A stretch of DNA of 14,991 bases. Source: Pseudomonadota bacterium (lineage in GTDB: Bacteria > Pseudomonadota > Alphaproteobacteria > Rhodospirillales > Magnetospirillaceae). Shown piece by piece: positions 1 through 4,782 of the stretch. How positions within the stretch are numbered: position 1 is the stretch's first letter; each line of letters begins with the position of its first letter. The notes under the pieces were generated by a model. That model worked only from the letters and a program-made list of their open reading frames with translations. It had not been told where the DNA came from and did not search any database. The stretch is taken from assembly GCA_023458315.1 (NCBI GenBank), contig JAEXAH010000085.1, forward strand, positions 1-14,991, given 5' to 3'. The translations under genes were made by a program, and so were the position numbers.

Positions 1-155
1 CCCTGGCCCTGGTGGTGGCCCCCGAGGTGGCGGCGGCGCTGCACGCCCGCCCCGCCGCCATCGCCGAGGCCGAACAACGCCTGGGCCGCAAGCTGACGCT
101 GCGGGCCGATACGGGCCGCGGCCGCGCCGATATCGGCATCGAGGACCAGCCATGA
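1..155 (+). CDS. rng: Ribonuclease E/G family protein, C-terminal fragment
   Basis: This reading frame is open from the window edge and ends at the TGA at 153-155, giving about 50 residues. The visible tail reads as the end of an RNase E/G family endoribonuclease: an APEVAAALHARP segment, then EAEQRLGRKLTLRAD, which resembles the last strand of the catalytic region in short RNase G-type proteins. RNase E/G enzymes cut single-stranded RNA in rRNA maturation and mRNA decay. The stop codon overlaps the yacG start (ATGA), and rng-yacG adjacency is common in alphaproteobacteria, which supports the call. The catalytic part lies outside the window, so identity rests on the tail and the context. Confidence 0.72.
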   Translation, partial: LALVVAPEVAAALHARPAAIAEAEQRLGRKLTLRADTGRGRADIGIEDQP

Positions 156-340
156 GCAAGCCTGCCGCCAACAGCAACAAGACCTGCCCCATCTGCGGTC
201 AGCCCCCGGCCGAGACGTTCAAGCCGTTCTGCTCGGCCCGCTGCGCCGACGTGGATTTGCACCGCTGGCTGGGCGGCGTCTACCGGGTGGAAACCGAGGA
301 ACAGGGCGACATCGCCGGGCAGCGCGGCGAGGCGGAATGA
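152..340 (+). CDS. yacG: YacG family zinc-binding protein (DNA gyrase inhibitor)
   Basis: A 62-residue protein with the YacG/DUF329 zinc site: Cys12-x2-Cys15 (CPIC) and Cys27-x3-Cys31 (FCSARC), followed by the family's DLHRWLGGVYRV segment. In Escherichia coli YacG binds GyrB and inhibits DNA gyrase, and the four cysteines hold one zinc ion. Length and motif spacing are normal for the family. The ATG overlaps the upstream rng stop by four bases, so the two are probably translationally coupled in one operon. The acidic tail after residue 48 is variable in this family. I see no clear terminator before the tRNA promoter at 391. Confidence 0.93.
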   Translation: MSKPAANSNKTCPICGQPPAETFKPFCSARCADVDLHRWLGGVYRVETEEQGDIAGQRGEAE

Positions 341-390
341 CCCGCCCGCCATCCCGCCGACGGTTTCGTGAAAAAAAGTGAAATACCCGT

Positions 391-419
391 TTGACAGCCC
401 CCCGAAAAACCCGTTATAA
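391..419 (+). promoter_or_regulatory. Promoter of the tRNA-Phe gene
   Basis: TTGACA at 391-396 and TTATAA at 414-419 are separated by 17 bases, close to a perfect sigma-70 type promoter. The tRNA begins about 50 bases after the -10 box, leaving a short 5' leader for RNase P to remove. The AT-rich stretch at 370-385 (a run of seven A) could act as an UP-like element. Confidence 0.82.
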
Positions 420-469
420 GCGCCTCCTCTTCACGAGGACGGCGGTGAACACCAAGCCCGCCGATCAGT

Positions 470-545
470 GCCCAGGTAGCTCAGTTGGTAGAGCATGCGA
501 CTGAAAATCGCAGTGTCGGTGGTTCGATTCCGCCCCTGGGCACCA
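470..545 (+). tRNA. tRNA-Phe (anticodon GAA)
   Basis: A full cloverleaf is visible. The acceptor stem pairs 470-476 (GCCCAGG) with 535-541 (CCTGGGC). The discriminator is A542, and CCA is encoded at 543-545. The anticodon stem is 496-500 with 508-512, the loop is 501-507 and the anticodon GAA lies at 503-505. The D-arm TAGCTCAGTTGGTAGAGCA and the T-loop GGTTCGATTCC match consensus. The gene is intact although a decayed integrase lies 1.1 kb downstream, as expected when an element inserts at a tRNA 3' end and restores it. Confidence 0.97.
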
Positions 546-548
546 TCT

Positions 549-583
549 AAGCCCCTGAAACCTAACGGTTTCGGGGGCTTTCC
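549..583 (+). terminator. Intrinsic terminator after tRNA-Phe
   Basis: A 14-bp stem (549-562 with 567-580, one G-T wobble) has a TAAC loop and is followed by a short T-rich stretch (TTCCATTTTC). It begins three bases after the encoded CCA and should end tRNA-Phe transcription. Confidence 0.85.
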
Positions 584-889
584 ATTTTCGGGCCGGGGTT
601 AGCCGGGCGAGGCCGGGTATCACCGGGGTATCACCAGAGCAAAAGTCGCATCCCTTTCCTCGATCAAGGAAGGCCAGCAGAGCGCTGGGCACACGTGATA
701 CCAGCCGCCCCGAGGCACCCTTGGCAGGGGCTGCAAGGGGTCTGTTTCGCATATCCGAACGGCCGAGAAAGGGGGGGCGATCATGAGAACTGAACCAGCC
801 GGTGTCTGGCTTGTCAGTGGCCTCGCGCTCTCGGTTGGAGTGGTGCTGGAGATGGGGGGCATCTGCGCCCGCTATCTCATGAGTTGGAT
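584..889. other. Gene-poor stretch downstream of tRNA-Phe
   Basis: I find no convincing gene of normal size here. The stretch contains two copies of GGGTATCACC (615-635) and an inverted relative GTGATACC (695-702), then a possible 36-codon membrane peptide at 783-893. The position, between a tRNA 3' end and a toxin-antitoxin pair with an integrase remnant beyond, is what is expected of the attL side of an integrated element. The antisense ORF over this part and the tRNA is an artefact. Confidence 0.5.
615..635 (+). repeat. Tandem GGGTATCACC repeat, possible integrase/Xis arm sites
   Basis: GGGTATCACC occurs at 615-624 and again at 626-635, a period of 11 bp or about one helical turn. The inverted core GTGATACC lies at 695-702. 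Phased short repeats next to a tRNA-type attachment site resemble arm-type sites bound by tyrosine integrases or excisionases. The repeats are seen directly; the role is inferred. Confidence 0.35.
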
Positions 890-893
890 TTGA
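783..893 (+). CDS. Possible 36-residue single-pass membrane peptide
   Basis: An ATG at 783 follows a purine-rich GAAAGGGGGGGCG stretch and opens a 36-codon frame ending at TGA 891-893. The peptide has one hydrophobic segment (GVWLVSGLALSVGVVLEMGG, residues 7-26) and a short charged N-terminus. I recognise no family. It could be an element-encoded membrane peptide, but its stop lies inside the -35 box of the next promoter (890-895), and chance ORFs of this size are common in GC-rich DNA. Low confidence. Confidence 0.25.
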   Translation: MRTEPAGVWLVSGLALSVGVVLEMGGICARYLMSWI

Positions 894-926
894 CAGGCGC
901 TTGCTTTGTCATACAATGCAAGACAA
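890..926 (+). promoter_or_regulatory. Promoter and likely autoregulatory operator of the vapBC pair
   Basis: TTGACA at 890-895 and TACAAT at 912-917, with a 16-base spacer, give a strong sigma-70 type promoter 31 bases before the antitoxin start. Two inverted repeats overlap it: CTTGC (900-904) with GCAAG (918-922), and TTGTC (906-910) with GACAA (922-926). Ribbon-helix-helix antitoxins bind short dyads over their own promoters, so this is a plausible operator for the antitoxin-toxin complex. Confidence 0.65.
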
Positions 927-948
927 TTAGCCCTTAACCTCACAGGTC

Positions 949-1215
949 ATGAAAATGCCCACTCTGTCCATCCGTATTCCGGACGACGTCAGCAGCCTCT
1001 TGGATCGTGCGGCGAAAAGTACCCACCGGTCGCGGTCTTTCATCGTGAAAGAGGCGCTGAACAAGCACCTTGCGGAAATCGTCCAGGATCAAGGCGGCGG
1101 ACAGACCCGGCTTGAGCGGCTGCGGGCGCTCAAGGGGGCGGGGGCGCAGCGGCACGGCGCTTTGAGCGCGGCGCAGATCGAGGCGGACATTCACGAGTTC
1201 CGGGGCGATGAATAG
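949..1215 (+). CDS. Ribbon-helix-helix (CopG-type) antitoxin
   Basis: An 88-residue protein whose first ~45 residues fit the ribbon-helix-helix fold: a beta strand TLSIRIPDDV (residues 5-14), helix A around LLDRAAKST, then RSRSFIVKEALNKHLAEIV as helix B. The C-terminal part (ALSAAQIEADIHEF) is the usual flexible, toxin-wrapping tail. It should bind the dyads over its own promoter and neutralise the downstream PIN toxin. ATG 955 (second Met) is an alternative start. The frame overlaps the toxin start by eight bases, the normal antitoxin-first order with translational coupling. The antitoxin subfamily within VapB/CopG is not certain. Confidence 0.88.
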   Translation: MKMPTLSIRIPDDVSSLLDRAAKSTHRSRSFIVKEALNKHLAEIVQDQGGGQTRLERLRALKGAGAQRHGALSAAQIEADIHEFRGDE

Positions 1216-1642
1216 CAGGCTGGCCGGAGCGCATAAGCTCTATGTGGATGCGAACATCATCATCTACTTTGTCGAAGGGGACGAGGCCCATCAAAAGATG
1301 GCCGACGCCCTTTTCGAGTATGCGGAAACGAACGACATCGCCCTGATAACCAGCGAAATCGCGGTCGGCGAATGCCTTTACGGTGCCCATAAGCGGGAGC
1401 GCACCGAATCCGTCCTACAGTTCCAGACGCTTTTCGATGAGGTGGGGGTATTCCACCTCGTGCCGGTCGAAATGGACATCGTGAAGCGGGCGGCGCAGGT
1501 CGGCGCACGGCATCGCTTCAAGCTCGTGGACGCCATCCATGTGGCCTCGGCCATGGAAACCGGGTGTGATGCCTTCATCACCAACGACAAGGCGATCCGC
1601 TCCATCCCCGATTTGACCGTCGTGCAGCTTTCCGAGCTGTAG
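1208..1642 (+). CDS. vapC: PIN-domain endoribonuclease toxin, VapC type
   Basis: A 144-residue PIN-domain protein. The acidic active-site residues are visible: Asp14 in YVDANIIIYF, Glu50 or Glu55 in the SEIAVGE segment, Asp108 in KLVDAIHVA and Asp127 in ITNDKAI. VapC toxins are magnesium-dependent RNases that cut tRNA or rRNA when the antitoxin is degraded. Length is normal and no active-site residue is missing, so the toxin is probably functional. It overlaps the antitoxin by eight bases. A perfect 10-bp hairpin 24 bases after its stop may end the transcript. Such pairs are typical stabilising cargo of integrated elements, which fits the tRNA and integrase context. Confidence 0.93.
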   Translation: MNSRLAGAHKLYVDANIIIYFVEGDEAHQKMADALFEYAETNDIALITSEIAVGECLYGAHKRERTESVLQFQTLFDEVGVFHLVPVEMDIVKRAAQVGARHRFKLVDAIHVASAMETGCDAFITNDKAIRSIPDLTVVQLSEL

Positions 1643-1645
1643 GCT

Positions 1646-1846
1646 TCACCCCCGCAACTCCACCACGTTGCCCCCGTCCTCGGGGGCAACAATGCTTTTC
1701 AAATAGTCGGCCCACACGTCCAAGGCGCGGCGCTTTTCCGGAATGTAGGTGTGGTTGTCGTACACCGTGGCGGTAATGCCGCGTGGGGCATGGTTGAGAG
1801 CCCGCCCGATATGTTCCTGGGCGGTGCCATCACCTGCCAATAAGGA
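1646..1846 (-). pseudogene. Tyrosine recombinase (phage/island integrase), C-terminal remnant
   Basis: The last ~66 codons on the minus strand read as the end of a P4-type integrase catalytic domain: EHIGRALNHAPRGI corresponds to the conserved LxH box, and TATVYDNHTYIPEKRRALD holds the catalytic tyrosine and the family's Y-x-R/N-HTYLPEKR tail. The Arg-bearing HxLRR region and everything upstream are gone. Past about 1846 the frame runs on into the antisense of arsR with no integrase similarity, so this is a decayed gene, not a short one. Its distance of 1.1 kb from tRNA-Phe, pointing toward the tRNA, suggests this was the integrase of an element inserted at that tRNA. Confidence 0.8.
1667..1690 (+). 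terminator. Hairpin downstream of vapC, possible terminator
   Basis: A perfect 10-bp GC-rich stem (1667-1676 with 1681-1690) with loop TCCT is followed by AATGCTTTT, only a weak T tract. It lies within the coding remnant of the integrase, so it may be incidental. It could stop vapBC transcription before the ars operon. Confidence 0.4.
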
Positions 1847-1887
1847 GCAGCCATGCGATGACCGTGGTTGCCCGGGGCCTGTCACGA

Positions 1888-1916
1888 TTGTATCATTTTG
1901 CCATTCAGCGAAATAA
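1888..1916 (+). promoter_or_regulatory. Candidate ars operon promoter/operator
   Basis: TTGTAT (1888-1893) and AAATAA (1911-1916) are spaced by 17 bases just before arsR. A small dyad, TTC-AGC-GAA, sits around 1904-1912 and could belong to the ArsR operator. If used, this promoter would start RNA only about 9 bases before the arsR ATG, giving an almost leaderless message, which fits the lack of a clear ribosome binding site there. Weak match, so tentative. Confidence 0.35.
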
Positions 1917-1931
1917 GCGTAGCGTGCGCTC

Positions 1932-2354
1932 ATGCTTGAGACATTCGAAACCGTCGCCAAAGCCGTCGCCGACCCCAGCCGGGTCCGCATCCTGAAGCTG
2001 CTGGAAGGCGGCGAGCTTTGCGTCTGCCAGATCACCACGGTGGTCGACCTGGCGCCCGCCACCGTGTCTAAGCACTTGGCGGCGCTGAAGACTGCCGGGC
2101 TGGTGCAGCAGCGCCGGGACGGCAAGTGGGTCTACTACCGCTTGGCCGAGCGGGAACTCAACCCGTATGCGCCGCAATTCCTGGCCCTGGTCCGGGCGTC
2201 CCTCAAGGACGATCCGACCACGGCCGAGGATCGTCGCGTGCTGGTTCTGGTCAACGCCGTGCCCGTGCAGATCCTGTGCGACCAGGGCCGGGTGGCGCTT
2301 GGTCCGAATGTTCAGGCTCCCGAGGCATCCACCTGCTGTGGGGGACCACAATGA
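1932..2354 (+). CDS. arsR: ArsR family arsenite-responsive repressor
   Basis: A 140-residue winged-helix ArsR/SmtB repressor. Residues ~9-70 form the DNA-binding core: VADPSRVRILKLL, ELCVCQI, then the recognition region APATVSKHLAALKTAGLV and the wing RRDGKWVYYRL. The vicinal-type Cys30 and Cys32 in ELCVC are the classic As(III) site; Cys116 and the Cys135-Cys136 pair near the C-terminus may contribute. Arsenite binding should release it from the ars promoter. ATG 1932 is the natural start, although no good Shine-Dalgarno sequence precedes it. The stop overlaps the arsC start by four bases (ATGA), placing it first in the operon as autoregulator. The tail beyond residue 92 is longer than in minimal ArsR proteins. 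Confidence 0.95.
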   Translation: MLETFETVAKAVADPSRVRILKLLEGGELCVCQITTVVDLAPATVSKHLAALKTAGLVQQRRDGKWVYYRLAERELNPYAPQFLALVRASLKDDPTTAEDRRVLVLVNAVPVQILCDQGRVALGPNVQAPEASTCCGGPQ

Positions 2355-2851
2355 GCGACAAGACCTACAACGTGCTGTTTCTGTGCACCGGCAACTCGGC
2401 GCGCAGCATCATGGCCGAGGCCATCCTGAACCGCGACTTGAGCGGCAAGTTCCGGGCCTTCAGTGCTGGCAGCCATCCCAAAGGACAGGTCGATCCGACC
2501 GTGCTGGCCCTGCTGAAGAAGACCAATTACCCGACCGAGGAACTGCGCTCGAAGTCCTGGGACGAGTTCGCCCGGCCGGGCGCCCCGGACCTGGATTTCG
2601 TCTTCACGGTCTGTGACAACGCCGCTGGTGAAATCTGCCCGGTCTGGCCCGGCCAGCCCATGACCGCCCACTGGGGCGTCCCCGATCCCGTCGCCTTCAC
2701 CGGCAGCGAGGTCGAGAAGTCGGCTTTTTGTGGCGAGGTCATGCGCATGCTCGCCAACCGCATCAACATCTTCGCCGCCCTGCCGATCCGGTCGCTCGAC
2801 AAGCTGACGCTCCAGAAGCGCCTCGACGACATCGGCAAGACCACCATCTGA
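2351..2851 (+). CDS. arsC: Arsenate reductase, thioredoxin-type (LMW phosphatase fold), copy 1
   Basis: A 166-residue arsenate reductase of the low-molecular-weight tyrosine phosphatase fold. The anion loop is C12-TGNSAR-S19, with nucleophile Cys12 and Arg18. The redox cysteines Cys88 and Cys96 lie in TVCDNAAGEICPVWP, and the general acid Asp111 is in VPDPVAF. It reduces arsenate to arsenite by an intramolecular disulfide cascade finished by thioredoxin or a similar donor. The start at 2351 overlaps the arsR stop; the longer upstream frame is only open arsR antisense-phase sequence and does not resemble the family. Fifteen bases separate it from a second arsC. Its tail (residues ~125-166) is longer and differs from that of copy 2. 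Confidence 0.95.
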   Translation: MSDKTYNVLFLCTGNSARSIMAEAILNRDLSGKFRAFSAGSHPKGQVDPTVLALLKKTNYPTEELRSKSWDEFARPGAPDLDFVFTVCDNAAGEICPVWPGQPMTAHWGVPDPVAFTGSEVEKSAFCGEVMRMLANRINIFAALPIRSLDKLTLQKRLDDIGKTTI

Positions 2852-2866
2852 CCCAGGAAAAGCACC

Positions 2867-3325
2867 ATGGCCGACAAGCCCGTCAATGTCCTCGTCCTCT
2901 GCACCGGCAACAGCGCCCGCTCGGTGCTGGCGGAATGCCTGATCAACGACCTGGGCGGCGGCAAGTGGAAGGCGTACAGCGCCGGAAGCAAGCCGACCGG
3001 CAAGGTCAATCCGTTCTCCATCGAAATCCTCAAGGAGAAAGGCCATTCGGTCGAGGGATTGCGGTCGAAGTCGTGGGACGAATTCGCCCTGCCGGACGCG
3101 CCCAAGATGGATCTGGTGATCACCGTCTGCGACAACGCGGCGGGCGAAGTCTGCCCCATCTGGCCTGGCGCGCCGCGCAAGCTGCACGTCGGCTTCCCCG
3201 ACCCCGCTGACGCCCAGGGCAACCACGAGGAACGGTTGGCCGTGTTCCGCCAGGTCTACGGCATGATCGAAGCCAAGGTGCGCAAGCTGATCGAGGTTGG
3301 CCCGGATCGGGCCGGGGAGGTCTGA
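2867..3325 (+). CDS. arsC: Arsenate reductase, thioredoxin-type, copy 2
   Basis: A 152-residue paralogue of the preceding gene with the same catalytic set: Cys12 in CTGNSARS, Cys88 and Cys96 in TVCDNAAGEVCPIWP, and Asp112 in FPDPADA. The two proteins align without gaps through the first ~108 residues, including a shared LRSKSWDEFA block, but the C-terminal thirds differ (this one has a normal helix with EERLAVFRQVYGMIEAKVRKL). The difference points to an older duplication or separate acquisition, not a recent tandem copy. AGGAAAAG before the ATG is a fair ribosome binding site. One base separates its stop from the acr3 start. Confidence 0.95.
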   Translation: MADKPVNVLVLCTGNSARSVLAECLINDLGGGKWKAYSAGSKPTGKVNPFSIEILKEKGHSVEGLRSKSWDEFALPDAPKMDLVITVCDNAAGEVCPIWPGAPRKLHVGFPDPADAQGNHEERLAVFRQVYGMIEAKVRKLIEVGPDRAGEV

Positions 3326-3326
3326 C

Positions 3327-4397
3327 ATGTCCGCCCAGTGCGAAGTGACGGCGAAGGCCGCCAGTGGTTCTCCCATGGGGTTCTTCGAGCGTTACCTGAC
3401 GCTGTGGGTGGCGCTGTGCATCGTCGCGGGCGTGGCGTTGGGCCATTTCCTGCCCGCGCCGTTCCACGCCATCGGCGGCATGGAGGTGGCCCAGGTCAAC
3501 CTGCCGGTGGCGGTGCTGATCTGGCTGATGATCATCCCGATGCTGTTGAAAATCGATTTCGGCGCCCTGCATCAGGTGCGCGAGCACTGGAAAGGCATCG
3601 GCGTCACCCTGTTCATCAACTGGGCGGTCAAGCCGTTCTCCATGGCGCTGCTGGGCTGGGTGTTCGTGTCCACCCTGTTCCGCCCCTATCTGCCCGCCGA
3701 GCAGATCGACAGCTACATCGCCGGTCTGATCCTGCTGGCGGCGGCGCCATGCACCGCCATGGTGTTCGTGTGGTCGAACCTGACCAACGGCGAGCCGCAT
3801 TTCACGCTGAGCCAGGTGGCGCTCAACGACACCATCATGGTGTTCGCCTTCGCCCCCATTGTCGGCCTGCTGCTGGGCCTGTCCTCCATCACCGTGCCGT
3901 GGGACACCCTGTTGCTGTCGGTGGTGCTGTACATCGTGGTGCCGGTGATCGTCGCCCAGGCGTGGCGCAAGGCCCTGCTGGCGCGTGGACCGCAGGCGTT
4001 GACCAACCTGTTGGCCAGGCTGGGGCCGCTGTCGCTGGGCGCATTGCTGACCACCCTGGTCCTGCTGTTCGGTTTCCAGGGCGAGCAGATCATCGCCCAG
4101 CCGCTGGTCATCCTGCTGCTGGCCGTGCCGATCACCATCCAGGTCTATTTCAACTCGGGCCTTGCCTACTGGCTGAACAAGAAGCTGGGCGTCGCCCATT
4201 GCGTCGCCGGGCCGTCGGCGCTGATTGGCGCCAGCAACTTCTTCGAACTGGCCGTCGCCGCCGCCATCAGCCTGTTCGGCTTCCAGTCGGGCGCCGCGCT
4301 CGCCACCGTCGTCGGCGTGCTGATCGAGGTGCCGGTGATGTTGTCGGTGGTCAAGATCGTCAATGCCAGCAAGGGCTGGTACGAAGCCAAAGCGTAG
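3327..4397 (+). CDS. acr3: Acr3 family arsenite efflux permease
   Basis: A 356-residue polytopic inner-membrane protein of the Acr3 (BASS superfamily) type with about ten hydrophobic segments. Landmarks are the essential Cys142 in APCTAMVFVWS, the NDTIMVFAFAPIVGLLLG segment, YFNSGLAYWLNKKLGV, and SALIGASNFFELAVA with Glu307. It exports arsenite using the proton motive force, or with ArsA as an ATP-driven pump. I start it at ATG 3327, six bases after a GGGGAGG ribosome binding site; an earlier in-frame ATG (3297) would lie within arsC and lacks such a site. Pairing of Acr3, not ArsB, with downstream ArsD and ArsA is the less common arrangement but is well known. Confidence 0.95.
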   Translation: MSAQCEVTAKAASGSPMGFFERYLTLWVALCIVAGVALGHFLPAPFHAIGGMEVAQVNLPVAVLIWLMIIPMLLKIDFGALHQVREHWKGIGVTLFINWAVKPFSMALLGWVFVSTLFRPYLPAEQIDSYIAGLILLAAAPCTAMVFVWSNLTNGEPHFTLSQVALNDTIMVFAFAPIVGLLLGLSSITVPWDTLLLSVVLYIVVPVIVAQAWRKALLARGPQALTNLLARLGPLSLGALLTTLVLLFGFQGEQIIAQPLVILLLAVPITIQVYFNSGLAYWLNKKLGVAHCVAGPSALIGASNFFELAVAAAISLFGFQSGAALATVVGVLIEVPVMLSVVKIVNASKGWYEAKA

Positions 4398-4406
4398 GAG
4401 GACACC

Positions 4407-4772
4407 ATGACCAAGCTCGAAGTCTACGACCCCGCCATGTGCTGTTCGACCGGAGTGTGCGGCCCCCAGGTCGATCCGGCCCTCGTCGCCTTCGCCGCCG
4501 ATCTGAAGTGGGTGGCCGAACAGGGCGTCGAGGTGCAACGCTACAACCTGGGCACCGAACCGCAGGCATTCGCCGCCAATCCGGCGGTGGTGAAGGAGAT
4601 GGAAGCCGGGATGGACCGGCTGCCGATCATCGCCGTCGACGGCCACATCGTGTCGACCGGCATCTACCTTACCCGCGCCCAATTGGCCGCCAAGCTGGGC
4701 CTGGGCACCGCCAAGCCGAAGATCACCGCCAAGGCGGGCGGTTCCTGCTGCTCCGGCTCGTCCTGCTGCTGA
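4407..4772 (+). CDS. arsD: ArsD arsenic metallochaperone
   Basis: A 121-residue ArsD. The functional triad Cys12-Cys13-Cys18 is present in MCCSTGVCGP, and the thioredoxin-like body (LEVYDPA, LKWVAEQGVEVQRYNL, LPIIAVDGHIVSTGIYLTRAQLA) is complete. The C-terminus carries two further vicinal cysteine pairs (114-115 and 120-121), as in the longer ArsD proteins. ArsD collects As(III) in the cytoplasm, passes it to ArsA and raises ArsA ATPase activity. It also represses weakly in some operons. AGGAGG overlaps the acr3 stop, and a second AGGAGG leads into arsA ten bases downstream, so the chaperone and its client are tightly coupled. Confidence 0.95.
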   Translation: MTKLEVYDPAMCCSTGVCGPQVDPALVAFAADLKWVAEQGVEVQRYNLGTEPQAFAANPAVVKEMEAGMDRLPIIAVDGHIVSTGIYLTRAQLAAKLGLGTAKPKITAKAGGSCCSGSSCC

Positions 4773-4782
4773 GGAGGCCATC

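Noticed and set aside
465..752. Minus-strand ORF of 95 codons ending in a segment antisense to tRNA-Phe
   Set aside because: Its C-terminus is the reverse complement of the tRNA, a well-known spurious ORF type; no ribosome binding site or motif.
2126..2350. In-frame upstream extension of the first arsC
   Set aside because: The extra 75 residues overlap arsR and are unlike ArsC; ATG 2351 gives the normal family start.
4547..4556. CCTGGGCACC within arsD, matching the tRNA-Phe 3' end, considered as attR
   Set aside because: Only ten bases match, the same word recurs near 4703 in the gene, and it lies in conserved coding sequence; chance.
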